This document shows, one piece after another, positions 1 through 8,242 of a stretch of 64,000 nucleotides of DNA (the first letter of the stretch is position 1; every line of letters begins with the position of its first letter). The translations under genes were made by a program, and so were the position numbers. This DNA is from Anaerolineales bacterium (lineage in GTDB: Bacteria; Chloroflexota; Anaerolineae; Anaerolineales; DRMV01): positions 1 through 64,000 of the forward strand of contig JALVVL010000039.1 of NCBI GenBank assembly GCA_027023425.1, given 5' to 3'. The notes below the pieces were generated by a model. The model ran no database searches. It was not told where the DNA came from and was given only the letters and a program-made list of their open reading frames with translations.

Positions 1-270
1 ACAGGGCACAGCGCAGCGCGCCGCAAAAATGCCCTCGCGGGCAGAGGAAGTTAGGATTAGCGAGTTAGGAGATAGGGTTTGGCTATGGGGCGAGCGCTGG
101 GTGAAGTGTTTTTGGGCTAAAGTGCGGCATCATTTCCACAGTCCCTTTGGCGTGTTCCACAGAGGCACTGGGCATCAGCGCACGGGGCACAGGGCACAGC
201 GCAGCGCGCCGCAAAAATGCCCTCGCGGGTAGAGGAAGTTAGGATTAGCGAGTTAGGGAGATAGGATTGG
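1..270. repeat. Direct repeat pair of about 82 bp
   Basis: Positions 1-82 and 189-270 are almost identical; the few differences are single bases or indels near the right end. The second copy ends at the -10 element of the first gene. The spacer 83-188 holds no convincing gene. Short frames across this stretch change frame with the repeat and have no ribosome site. Confidence 0.85.
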
Positions 271-276
271 TATAAT
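268..276 (+). promoter_or_regulatory. Extended -10 promoter (TGGTATAAT)
   Basis: TATAAT at 271-276 is preceded by TGG, forming an extended -10. No good -35 is visible 17 bp upstream. Transcription would start near 283, giving a leader of about 15-25 nt before the sensor kinase. Confidence 0.6.
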
Positions 277-297
277 TTCCTCACTTTAGCCTGAAAC

Positions 298-1734
298 GTG
301 TTGAAAATTATGCACTCCCCCTCACCCTCTGCCCTCACCCTCTGGAAGGCGTTGGCTGCGGCTGAAGCGGCCATTGCGCTGCTATTGTTCGCTCTGTTGG
401 CGTGGCGCGGGCGGAGGAAAACCATCCCCGCGCCATTGCTGGTTGCCTTTGGGGTGTTGGTGCTGTGGGCAGGCCTGCGGCTTGTTTCCCCGCCGCTGGG
501 TGTGTGGCGGTTAGCGCGCGGCTTTTGGGTGCCGGTGACCGACCGGGCACTCTTCACCCTTTTTCTGATACTCACCGCCTACGCACTGGTGCAGCCCCTT
601 TTTCCGGCTTATCGGCCAGTGTTGCGGTGGCTGTTAGGAAGCCACCTCGGCTTTTGGGCGTTGCTCACCGTAGTGTCGTTGTACGATTTCCGGCGAGTGT
701 GGCAGCCGCGTTCCCGTTTTGCCGTCCACTGGAGCAACCTCGCGTTTGGCTTCTACCAAGCCATTTTGTTGATGGCAGTGCTCTTTGTGGTGGTTTACGT
801 CTACCGCCACGGCCGCGCCCGTTCGCTGCGATGGGCCGGAATTTCCTTTGCTATTTGGCTGCTGGCGGACCTCCTGCACCTGAGCGCGGCACTCCACGGC
901 GCCGCAGTGCCCGAGGGGCTGGGCTTGCTCACCCGCAGCGCCGAGATGCTGGGCTTTGTTTTCCTTGCTCTGGCCTATTGGCTGCCCGACCCTTCCCGCC
1001 GCGCCTTTGCCGAGCGTTATTTTGCCGACGCCCGTGCGTTGGTGCGGCGGCTGGAAAACCAATTGTCCGAGGCCATTGCCGCCCAAGCCCGGCTTGAAGA
1101 GCGCCAGCGTTTGGCGCGCGAACTGCACGATTCGGTCAGTCAGGCGCTTTTCAGCACCGAATTGCAACTCGGCACTGCCGAAATGTTGCTGGAAGGAAAC
1201 CCCGAAGCGGCGCGCGAGCGCCTTCGGCAGGCCCGCCGGACAATCCACGAGGCCGCCAACGACCTGCGCGCTCTGATTGCTGACCTGCGCCCACCGGCCC
1301 TGGCCGGAAAATCCCTCGCCGAAGCCTTGGCCGACTTGGCGCGCTCTTTAGAAGAAGCCGAAGGCCTGCCTGTGGAGTTTAGTTTGCAGGGTGGGGGACG
1401 TTTGAAAGAGGTCGAGGAGGCCGAACTTTACCGCATCGCTTACGAGGCGGTGACTAACGCCATCCGACACGCCCGCCCCAGTCGCATCGCCATTGCGCTT
1501 TGGCTGCAACCGCCCTCCTTCCGATTGGTGGTGAGCGACGATGGGCAGGGCTTCGTCCCCGACCAAGCCGCCCCCGGCCACTGGGGGCTGGTCGGCATGC
1601 GTGAGCGTGCTGAACGGTTGGGGGCTTCCTTTTCCCTAACCACTGCACCGGGCCGCGGCACGCGCATTGAGGTGGCCCGGGGCAGTGTCCCGGCTGAGCC
1701 CCTTTCAACCGCCCCTAAAACCAAAACCCCCTGA
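298..1734 (+). CDS. Sensor histidine kinase, NarX/LiaS type
   Basis: A 478-residue membrane sensor kinase. The first ~220 residues form about seven hydrophobic segments, the presumed sensing region. A short coiled stretch leads to a HisKA_3 dimerisation/phosphoacceptor segment with the motif ARELHDSVSQALF (phospho-His near residue 277). The HATPase_c domain follows, with an N-box (EAVTNAIRHA) and G-boxes (DDGQGF, GLVGMRERAERLGA). The start is GTG at 298; an ATG at 310 in the same frame is an alternative, and neither has a clear Shine-Dalgarno. The response regulator follows 13 bp downstream, so the two form an operon. The stimulus cannot be read from sequence: LiaS/DegS-like cell-envelope or respiratory sensing are both possible. 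Confidence 0.9.
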   Translation: MLKIMHSPSPSALTLWKALAAAEAAIALLLFALLAWRGRRKTIPAPLLVAFGVLVLWAGLRLVSPPLGVWRLARGFWVPVTDRALFTLFLILTAYALVQPLFPAYRPVLRWLLGSHLGFWALLTVVSLYDFRRVWQPRSRFAVHWSNLAFGFYQAILLMAVLFVVVYVYRHGRARSLRWAGISFAIWLLADLLHLSAALHGAAVPEGLGLLTRSAEMLGFVFLALAYWLPDPSRRAFAERYFADARALVRRLENQLSEAIAAQARLEERQRLARELHDSVSQALFSTELQLGTAEMLLEGNPEAARERLRQARRTIHEAANDLRALIADLRPPALAGKSLAEALADLARSLEEAEGLPVEFSLQGGGRLKEVEEAELYRIAYEAVTNAIRHARPSRIAIALWLQPPSFRLVVSDDGQGFVPDQAAPGHWGLVGMRERAERLGASFSLTTAPGRGTRIEVARGSVPAEPLSTAPKTKTP

Positions 1735-1747
1735 CGGAGAAACCCCC

Positions 1748-2377
1748 GTGATTCGTCTTGTGATCGCCGAAGACCACCAGATTGTGCGCGAGGGGCTGAG
1801 GCTATTTTTGGATGCCCAGCCCGATATGGAAGTGGTGGCCGAGGCCACCAACGGCCGTGAGGCGCTGGAAGCCGTCCGCCGTCATCGCCCCGACGTGTTG
1901 TTGCTGGATTTGATCATGCCCGAAATGGACGGGTTGGCAGTTCTGCGCGCTTTGCCGCAGGAAGCGCCCGACACCCGCGTGCTGGTGCTCACCAGCGCCA
2001 ATGACGACCGGTTGGTGATCCCTGCCGTGCGCGCCGGCGCGGCGGGCTACGTGCTCAAGACAATTTCTTCGGCCGAATTGGCCGAGGCGGTGCGGAAGGT
2101 CGCCCGCGGCGAGCCCGTGTTACACCCGGAAATCACCCGTATGCTGATGCGCGAAGTGCGCCGCGGCCCGGCGGCTGTGGCTGGCGAATCGTTTACCCAG
2201 CGTGAGTTAGAAGTGCTGAGCCTGCTGGCGCACCGCTTGACCAACAAAGAAATTGCCGCCGAGTTGGGCATCAGCGAGACCACCGTCAAGACCCATGTGC
2301 GCAACATCTTGAGCAAACTGGGGGTCAGCACCCGCGCCGAAGCCGCCCGCTACGCCCGCGAGCAGGGGCTGGGGTAG
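1748..2377 (+). CDS. Response regulator, NarL/LuxR family
   Basis: A 209-residue response regulator. The receiver domain has the acidic pair E8/D9, the phospho-acceptor D54 (LLLDLIMPEMDG) and the conserved lysine in VLKTISS. The C-terminal LuxR/GerE helix-turn-helix reads ELEVLSLLAHRLTNKEIAAELG followed by TVKTHV. I chose GTG at 1748 because GGAGA lies at 1736-1740 and the receiver fold begins exactly here. A longer reading from 1667 overlaps the kinase and adds a Pro-rich tail without domain character. It is the partner of the upstream kinase; its targets are not evident in the window. Confidence 0.93.
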   Translation: MIRLVIAEDHQIVREGLRLFLDAQPDMEVVAEATNGREALEAVRRHRPDVLLLDLIMPEMDGLAVLRALPQEAPDTRVLVLTSANDDRLVIPAVRAGAAGYVLKTISSAELAEAVRKVARGEPVLHPEITRMLMREVRRGPAAVAGESFTQRELEVLSLLAHRLTNKEIAAELGISETTVKTHVRNILSKLGVSTRAEAARYAREQGLG

Positions 2378-2487
2378 CCCCCAATTAAATGCACCTAGTC
2401 CCCGGGACAATGTCCGCCGTTCGGGGAGTGGGTTAGCGCATTCTCAGGCAAGGTTTTGGGAATTCAGAAGGGGTAAATTAGCCTTGG

Positions 2488-2637
2488 GACTCACGCAGTT
2501 GCTCGTAGAAGCGCCCGTTTTTGTGTCATGGCGAGCCGCCATAGGCGGCGAAGCCATCCCCTAAACGGTGGGGGAGACCACTTTGGCGGTCTACGATCGC
2601 TTCGCGGCGACACAAAGCAGGGGAACTGCGTAACTCC
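2488..2637. repeat. Dispersed hairpin repeat 'CATGGCGAGCCGCC', copy 1
   Basis: About 150 bp, from 'actcacgcagttgctcg' through 'tcatggcgagccgcc' to 'gcgtaactcct'. Related copies lie at 42158-42275, 42278-42440 and 48290-48442. The core has imperfect terminal complementarity (TGTCATGGCGAG versus CTCGCAACGACA in the better copies), so it can fold. The rest of the non-coding stretch 2378-2961 holds nothing else I can name except the hairpin at 2794-2856. Confidence 0.8.
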
Positions 2638-2793
2638 TGAGGCCATAACGGAACGGTTTTCTAATCAACACCGTTCTTGGTTTAGATAAAAGCGCATACT
2701 CGACCAGCGAATCCCCTTTGTATTCACGTTACGCAGCGGTGATTGACGGGCAACAATTTCACCCTATGAAACTGTTGAATTTTCTGCTTCTTT

Positions 2794-2856
2794 GCCCTCA
2801 CCACTCCCCCAGAGCCTTGCTTCGCGGCGGCTCAGCAGTGGGGGGGAGGTGAGGGC
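2794..2856. repeat. Long imperfect hairpin
   Basis: GCCCTCACC-ACTCCCCC pairs with GGGGGGGAGGTGAGGGC, and an inner GAGCC...GGCTC stem surrounds a 'TTGCTTCGCGG' loop. The same inner loop type occurs in the nested palindrome at 48076-48213, suggesting a common family. No T-run follows, so it is not a typical terminator. Confidence 0.65.
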
Positions 2857-2961
2857 GTTTAGTATGTTGATGCTCAATTGCGCAACATGAGTCATTAGAA
2901 CAAACGTCTAATGTGACATTGTCAAATTAGGAAGCGGGGACTGTTACCGCCAAAACGTGCT

Positions 2962-3762
2962 TTAGGGCTTTGGAGAAGGGGTTACCATACCCCACCGGCC
3001 ACCTTGGCCTTTGCCGCTGCCCATTCGGCCGCCGCAGCCCTGTCCGCGCCCTTGGCCATGACCTTGGCCGTGCCCTTGGCCGCGGCCGTTAGAGCCCTGC
3101 AGAATTTGCTGGAATTCGGCCTCGCTGATGTATTGCGGGGTGTAATCGGCGCCCCGAGCCCGCAGGTTGCTCATGAAGGCCCGCATGTGGTTTTCGGAGC
3201 CGCGTTTTAGGTTTTCGTACACCTGACGGATGTCGCTGTGGGTGGTGCGGGCGATGGCTTCGTTGAGGTCTTTGATGTCCAAGTCCTCAATGGTTGCGCC
3301 GACTTTCAGGGCGTCAATTTCCGAGGCCGAGCCTTGGGCAACCAATTGCTTGTAGAGGTCTTGGAGTTTGGGGCTTTCAAACACGCCGCGGGCATCTTTG
3401 GTTTTGGCTACGGGGTCGGGAATGCCGTAGGTTTTCAGCAGGTCGCCGACGGCGTCCATGTGGGTTTGCTCGGCTCTGGCGATGTTTTGGAAGACGCGGA
3501 GCCCCCATTTGTCGTAGAGGGCAAGGTAAACATCGCGCGCCAGTTTTTCTTCCTCGCGCATGTGCAACAAGTCGGCAACTTCCTCGGCCGAAAGGCCGGG
3601 AACCGAAGGCAGTGTAGCGGCTTCGGTGGGGGTCGCGCCGTTAGAAGATGCCGCAGGGGAAGTCGGTGCACTCGCTGCGGTGTTGCTTGTTGCTGAAGAG
3701 CAGGCCGTTACGGCTATTGCTAAAACTAAAATCCCTATCCAAGGAATCAGTTTGCGAAACAT
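2962..3762 (-). CDS. DUF2202 ferritin-like lipoprotein with Gly/Gln/His-rich tail
   Basis: A 266-residue predicted lipoprotein: hydrophobic signal then lipobox VTAC (Cys near residue 20), and a Ser/Thr/Ala-rich linker to about residue 50. The DUF2202 domain follows, with HMREEEKLARDVY, the EQTHMDAV segment and SENHMRAF. The Glu/His pairs resemble the four-helix metal-binding arrangement of ferritin-like proteins. The last ~45 residues are a low-complexity G-Q-G-H/R tail. The start ATG 3762 is set by GGAGG seven bases upstream; the frame stays open upstream but would read through the tRNA gene, so the longer form is rejected. Function of DUF2202 proteins is not established. A metal or redox role at the cell surface is inference. 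Confidence 0.82.
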   Translation of the reverse strand: MFRKLIPWIGILVLAIAVTACSSATSNTAASAPTSPAASSNGATPTEAATLPSVPGLSAEEVADLLHMREEEKLARDVYLALYDKWGLRVFQNIARAEQTHMDAVGDLLKTYGIPDPVAKTKDARGVFESPKLQDLYKQLVAQGSASEIDALKVGATIEDLDIKDLNEAIARTTHSDIRQVYENLKRGSENHMRAFMSNLRARGADYTPQYISEAEFQQILQGSNGRGQGHGQGHGQGRGQGCGGRMGSGKGQGGRWGMVTPSPKP

Positions 3763-3914
3763 GGTCATACCTCCATTTTGTTTTGGGTGTTGCGGCCCGA
3801 GGTGGATGCTTTCATTGTCGCCTTGAGTGTAGCCTATCGGAGCCGTTTGTGCATCGTCAATTAAGGATGAAAAGAGGAGGAGAAAGGGGGAGGATGCCGT
3901 GGATTTTCTCTGTG

Positions 3915-3923
3915 TGGTATAAT
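3915..3923 (+). promoter_or_regulatory. Extended -10 promoter of tRNA-Ser
   Basis: TGGTATAAT at 3915-3923 ends 11 bp before the mature tRNA 5' end. That is the spacing expected for a start site just upstream of a tRNA with almost no leader. Confidence 0.7.
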
Positions 3924-3934
3924 CTCGCCCGCAC

Positions 3935-4025
<91 letters not shown>

Positions 4026-4028
4026 AAA

Positions 4029-4059
4029 ATTGCGGGTCTGCGCCCGCAATTTCGTCTTT
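4029..4059 (+). terminator. Intrinsic terminator of tRNA-Ser
   Basis: ATTGCGGG (4029-4036) pairs with CCCGCAAT (4043-4050), followed by the T-rich TTCGTCTTT. It begins four bases after the CCA end. Confidence 0.75.
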
Positions 4060-4160
4060 AAACCGCAGATTACGCAGATTAGCACAGATTTTTCTGCTAA
4101 ATCTGTGCAATCTGCGGTTTTTACAATCGGTGAAAATCTGTGCTAATCTGTGGATGATAC
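4060..4160. repeat. Mosaic intergenic repeat, inverted pair
   Basis: AAACCGCAGATTACGCAG... is followed by its near reverse complement ...CTGTGCAATCTGCGGTTT, then a further 'GTGAAAATCTGTGCTAATCTGTGG' unit. The stretch can form a long imperfect hairpin. It belongs to the repeat family that fills most intergenic spaces of the window. Confidence 0.8.
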
Positions 4161-4181
4161 ACTTCCCCCCAAACAAAAAAT

Positions 4182-4288
4182 GCCTTGGGTCGGCTACCCG
4201 ACGGCACCCGACGCGTTCCCCTTAGGGCTGCTTCCTCTCGGACCTGACCCGGTTCGGGGGGCGTCGCCGCGTCGGACCCACCCAAGGC
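4182..4288 (-). ncRNA. ffs: Signal recognition particle 4.5S RNA (bacterial small type)
   Basis: On the minus strand the conserved Ffh-binding hairpin reads GGTCAGGTCCGAGAGG then AAGCAGCC (4226-4249), with a GNRA tetraloop (GAGA) and the asymmetric internal loop. The ends pair: GCCTTGGGT at 4288-4280 with ACCCAAGGC at 4190-4182. The RNA is about 107 nt, as in other short bacterial SRP RNAs, and is followed by a T-run (4175-4181). A consensus promoter lies just upstream. Role: scaffold of the SRP with Ffh, targeting nascent membrane proteins. Confidence 0.95.
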
Positions 4289-4294
4289 GGCGTA

Positions 4295-4323
4295 ATGATA
4301 CCCAACATCGCTTTCGTTGTCAA
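4295..4323 (-). promoter_or_regulatory. Sigma-70 promoter of SRP RNA
   Basis: TTGACA (4323-4318) - 17 bp - TATCAT (4300-4295). The start site would fall at the 5' end of the SRP RNA. Confidence 0.85.
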
Positions 4324-4332
4324 ATTTGTGCT

Positions 4333-7300
4333 CTACCCCAAAATCTCCCCGTGCTGTAGTTCCCACATGCGGCGGTAAAGCCCGCCGCGGGCGATCAACT
4401 CCGCGTGCGTGCCGCGCTCCACGATTTTTCCCTTGCTCAGCACCAAAATTTCGTCCATCCGCTCCATTTCCAGCAGGCGGTGGGTTATCCAAATCGTGGT
4501 GCGCCCCTCAGTCGCCGCGAACAGCGCCCTCAGCACCTCCCGCTCGGTGATGGCATCAAGGTGAGCGGTCGGCTCATCCAGCAGGAGGATGGGCGAGCCT
4601 TTTAGCAGAGCGCGCGCCACCGCCAGCCTTTGCCGCTCGCCGCCCGAAAGCCGCGCCCCCTGCTCGCCGATGTAGGTGTCGTAACCCTGCGGCAGGCTCA
4701 TGATTACATCGTGAATCTGCGCCCGCCGCGCCGCCTCCACAATTTCCTCCTCAGTGGCTTCGGGGTTGGCGAGCAACAAATTCTCGCGCACGGTCATGTT
4801 GAAAAGGTAGGTGTGTTGCGAAACCACCGCAAAATACCGCCGCACCTCGTCGGGCGGCATTGCCTTGATGTTTGCCCCGCCCAAGCGTATTTCGCCGTGC
4901 TCGTAATCCCAAAACCGCAAAAGCAGGTTGGCGATGGTGCTCTTTCCTGCGCCGCTCGGCCCCACAATTGCCAAAATTTTGCCCTGCGGAACTGTGAACG
5001 ACACATCCCGCAAAACCGGCTCTTCGTTTTCGGGGTAGGCGAAGGTGAGATGCGCCACCTCAACGCCAAAATCGCGCGGCTTTTGGGGAACGGCTTGCGC
5101 CGTCAACTGCGGCGTTTCCGGAACGGCTGGCGGAGCGTCCACAACCTCAAACAGCCTTCCGCCCGCCGTCCGCACGCTTTCCCACATTTGCGCCGCCGCG
5201 GGAAGCGGGTTTGCCGCCTCAAACGCCGCCAAAGTCAGCAAGCCGAGCGTGCCGATCATCACCCCTTCCAGATGACCGGCGCGCACCATCGGGATGCTCA
5301 GCGCAACCACGCCCCACAGCGCGAGGTCGGCAAACAGCCCGCTCAAGCCGGTGTGGACGGCGCTGAGCAAGGCAAGGCGCTTTTGGGCTTTGGCGTATTC
5401 CTCATCCACCCGAGCGATGCGCTCGCCATGCTCGGCGGCGCGGTCGTATGCCAGCAGGTCGGCAAGCCCTTGGATTCCGTCCACAATCAGCGCGCTGAGT
5501 TTGCCGCGCAGGGTTACCATTTCGCGGCCGGGCTCGCGGCTCAGCCGCCGGACGACCAACGGCAGCAGAGCCGCCGCGGCGACGAACGCCCCAATCGCCA
5601 CTAACGCAAACGAAATTCCGTACCATGCAAGGAAAAGCCCAACGCCGAGGATGGTTACAACTGCAACCAGCATCGGCGCTAAAACGCGCACGTACAGGTT
5701 TTCCAAAGTTTCAATGTCGCCTACAATGCGCGCCAACAGGTCGCCTGCGCTGTAAGAAATCAGCCGTGCGGGCGCGAGCGGCTCTATCCGCTCGTAGAAC
5801 CAAACCCGCAGGCGCGCCAACAGCCTGAGCGTTACATTGTGCGAAACCAGCCGCTCAAAATAGCGGAAGACGGCGCGGCTGATGCCGAAAAACCGCACGC
5901 CCACAATTGCCACTTGAAGCGAGCCGATGTCGGGGTGCAGAGCGGCGGTGGAAATCAGCCATGCTGAAGTGCCCATGAGCGAAACATTGGAGCCAATGGT
6001 GAGCGCGCCGAGCAAAACCGAAAGCGCCACCCATCGCTCCGAGCCGCTCAAAAATCCCACAAGGCGGAGGAAAATCCCCTTTGCTTTTGGAGAGGGCGCG
6101 AAATCCTCGGCGCTGGGAACGGCGGCGGCAGGGCGCAAGCGCGGCAACCCTCTGGGCTTGGGGGCTTCGCGCGCGGGCGCGGCTTCGGCGGCTCCGCTTT
6201 CGGGCGCGGAAAGCATCTGTGCATACACGCCGCCGCGCTTCAGCAACTCCGCGTGCGTGCCCTGCTCAACAATTTCGCCTTCGCTTAGCACCACAATTCG
6301 TGATGAATCTTGAACCGTGTGCAACCGATGGGCGATGACGAGCACCGTTCGCCCTTGCATCAGCGAACGGGTGCTTGCTTCAAGTTGTGCCTCGGTTTCG
6401 GGGTCAAGGTGCGAGGTCGGCTCGTCTAAAATCAGCCACGGTGCGTTTTTGAGGAAGGCGCGCGCCAGTGCAACGCGCTGCGCTTGCCCGCCGCTGAGCC
6501 GCGCACCCATCGCCCCCACATCGGTTTTCAGCCCGTTGGGCAGTGATTGCACAAAATTCGTCAGATTGGCATTTTGGAGGGCGCGGAAAATTTCCTCTTC
6601 GCTGGCGTCTGGGTTGCCGAGGCGCAGGTTTTCTTCCAGCGTGCCGTGGAAAAGGTGCGGCTGTTGCGGCACCCAAGCGAGGCTTTGCGGCGGGGGCGGG
6701 CTTTCAAGCACCGTGCCGTCGGCAAAAACCGTGCGGATTTTCCCCTCGGTCGGCGCGAGGAAACCGAGCAACAGCCCAGCCAAAGTGCTTTTGCCCGCGC
6801 CGCTTGCGCCTACCAGCGCCACGCGTTCGCCCGCATTTATCCGCAGGTTGATGTTGCGGAGCGCGGGCTTCTTTTCCCCGGGATAGGTGAACGAAACGCC
6901 CACGAGTTCCACCGCGGCAATGGGCGCATCGGGCGGGGTGGGGCGCTCGGTCGGGCGGAGTGGGCGCGCGTCCAGAATTTCAAAAATCCGCTCGGCGGCG
7001 GTAACGCCGTCCATCCCTGCATGGAAGCGCAACCCTAAAAGGCGGAAGGGCAGGTAAAACTCGGGCGCTAAAATCAGCACAAAAAACGCGCCCTGAAACG
7101 CCATTTTGGCATAAAGTAGGCGCAAGCCGACCTCAACCGCCACGATTGCCGTGCTGATGGTCGCCAGCAGTTCCAGCGCGAACGCCGAAAGGAAGGTGAT
7201 TTTCAGCACGTTTAGCGTGGCGCGGCGGTATTGCTCGCTCGCTTCGGCGATGGTGTCGGCGTAATCTTTGGAGCGTCCGAGCAGTTTGAGGGTGGTTAGC

Positions 7301-7908
7301 CCTTGCAGGGTGTCTAAAAAATGGGCGGAAAGGCGGCTGAGGGTGAGGTATTGGCGGCGGGTAACTTCCTCCGCGCCTTTGCCGATGAGCACCATGAAAA
7401 AGGGGATCATCGGCGCGGTCAGCAACATTACTACGCCCGAAAGCGTGTCTTTCGGGAAGACGACCGCCAAAATGGTGAGGGGAATGAGCGCGGTTACTAC
7501 CACCTGCGGCAGGTATTGGCTGAAGTAGGCGTCCAGTGCCTCAATGCCCTCAACGGCGGTGTTTGTGAGTTCGCCGGTGCGTTCGCCGCGGGTGTAAAGC
7601 GGGCCAAGCGCCTGCAGGTGGGCGAAAATTTTGCGGCGGAGTTCGCTTTTGACGCGCACGGCGATTTCTTTTGCGCCGATTTCGTGTAGTCCGACAAGGG
7701 CGGCGCGCAAAAGCATCAGCGCCAGCAGCCATTCCAGCAGGTGAAGCGCCTGCGACAGCGTGGCGTTTTTGAGGAACGCGGCATCCACGATTTTGCTCAA
7801 AAGCCATGCTTGCCCAATGGTGAGCACTCCGGCGAGCCAGATTGTGCCCACCGTGAAGGCGAAGATGCCGCGGGTGTCGCGCGCGAGGGAAATTAGCCGA
7901 CGGTGCAT
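4333..7908 (-). CDS. cydDC: Fused CydDC ABC exporter for cytochrome bd assembly
   Basis: An 1191-residue fusion of two full ABC half-transporters. The CydD-like half (to about residue 590) has six membrane segments, Walker A GASGAGKST (near 365), signature LSGGQAQR and Walker B WLILDEPTS. A Pro/Ala-rich linker (about 590-630) joins it to a CydC-like half with Walker A GPSGAGKST (near 985), LSGGERQR and ILLLDEPTA. CydDC exports thiols (glutathione/cysteine) and binds haem, and is required to mature cytochrome bd. It lies downstream of cydAB, but a strong terminator and a repeat block separate them, so it probably has its own promoter or depends on readthrough. The start ATG 7908 has no obvious Shine-Dalgarno. 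Confidence 0.93.
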   Translation of the reverse strand: MHRRLISLARDTRGIFAFTVGTIWLAGVLTIGQAWLLSKIVDAAFLKNATLSQALHLLEWLLALMLLRAALVGLHEIGAKEIAVRVKSELRRKIFAHLQALGPLYTRGERTGELTNTAVEGIEALDAYFSQYLPQVVVTALIPLTILAVVFPKDTLSGVVMLLTAPMIPFFMVLIGKGAEEVTRRQYLTLSRLSAHFLDTLQGLTTLKLLGRSKDYADTIAEASEQYRRATLNVLKITFLSAFALELLATISTAIVAVEVGLRLLYAKMAFQGAFFVLILAPEFYLPFRLLGLRFHAGMDGVTAAERIFEILDARPLRPTERPTPPDAPIAAVELVGVSFTYPGEKKPALRNINLRINAGERVALVGASGAGKSTLAGLLLGFLAPTEGKIRTVFADGTVLESPPPPQSLAWVPQQPHLFHGTLEENLRLGNPDASEEEIFRALQNANLTNFVQSLPNGLKTDVGAMGARLSGGQAQRVALARAFLKNAPWLILDEPTSHLDPETEAQLEASTRSLMQGRTVLVIAHRLHTVQDSSRIVVLSEGEIVEQGTHAELLKRGGVYAQMLSAPESGAAEAAPAREAPKPRGLPRLRPAAAVPSAEDFAPSPKAKGIFLRLVGFLSGSERWVALSVLLGALTIGSNVSLMGTSAWLISTAALHPDIGSLQVAIVGVRFFGISRAVFRYFERLVSHNVTLRLLARLRVWFYERIEPLAPARLISYSAGDLLARIVGDIETLENLYVRVLAPMLVAVVTILGVGLFLAWYGISFALVAIGAFVAAAALLPLVVRRLSREPGREMVTLRGKLSALIVDGIQGLADLLAYDRAAEHGERIARVDEEYAKAQKRLALLSAVHTGLSGLFADLALWGVVALSIPMVRAGHLEGVMIGTLGLLTLAAFEAANPLPAAAQMWESVRTAGGRLFEVVDAPPAVPETPQLTAQAVPQKPRDFGVEVAHLTFAYPENEEPVLRDVSFTVPQGKILAIVGPSGAGKSTIANLLLRFWDYEHGEIRLGGANIKAMPPDEVRRYFAVVSQHTYLFNMTVRENLLLANPEATEEEIVEAARRAQIHDVIMSLPQGYDTYIGEQGARLSGGERQRLAVARALLKGSPILLLDEPTAHLDAITEREVLRALFAATEGRTTIWITHRLLEMERMDEILVLSKGKIVERGTHAELIARGGLYRRMWELQHGEILG

Positions 7909-8183
7909 AAGGCGTTAGGTGGTTAGGTCGTTGCGTCGTTGGACTGTGAGGCCGAGGGGGAACCACAGAAAACACAGAAATTTGCAGAGGACACAGAAAA
8001 AATCTGCGCTAATCTGTGTAATCTGTGGATTTTATACTTGGCGACCTTGGCGTCCTTCCGCAAATCCTAAATCGCTAATTTTCTCATCTGTGCTAATCTG
8101 TGTAATCTGTGGTTTGTTTTACCCTTGGCGTCCTTCGTGCCCTTGGCGTCCTTGGCGCCTCTGTTTCTCTGCGTCTCTGCGTT
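7909..8183. repeat. Mosaic intergenic repeat block
   Basis: Between cydB and cydDC. It contains 'ACCACAGAAAACACAGAAATTTGCAG', two 'CTGTGCTAATCTGTGTAATCTGTGG' units, and 'CTTGGCGTCCTTCG / CTTGGCGCCTCTG' units. No open frame, RNA or promoter is recognisable inside it. Confidence 0.85.
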
Positions 8184-8224
8184 ATAAAAAAGGGGCGAAG
8201 GGGGAACAATCCCTCTCCGCCCCT
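8184..8224 (-). terminator. Intrinsic terminator after cydB
   Basis: On the minus strand AGGGGCG...CGCCCCT forms the stem (8224-8218 with 8197-8191), interrupted by GAGAGGG/CCCCC pairing, and is followed by TTTTTTAT. It starts about 20 bp after the cydB stop. Confidence 0.85.
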
Positions 8225-8242
8225 GCGGTGGCAGGTGAAGGT

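Noticed and set aside
29-575. Short frames on both strands at the left edge
   Set aside because: They cross the direct repeat and the start of the kinase gene, have no ribosome sites and no domain character.
4630-5604. A 324-residue plus-strand protein opposite cydDC
   Set aside because: Antisense shadow of the well-supported cydDC gene; residue composition rich in Arg/His/Gln without a fold.
4333-7908. CydD and CydC as two genes joined by a sequencing error
   Set aside because: The linker is a long in-frame Pro/Ala-rich stretch without a stop or start remnant, and such fusions are known in other phyla.
7909-8183. Repeat blocks as CRISPR arrays
   Set aside because: The units are not of constant length, have no unique spacers, occur in both orientations, and no cas genes are present.
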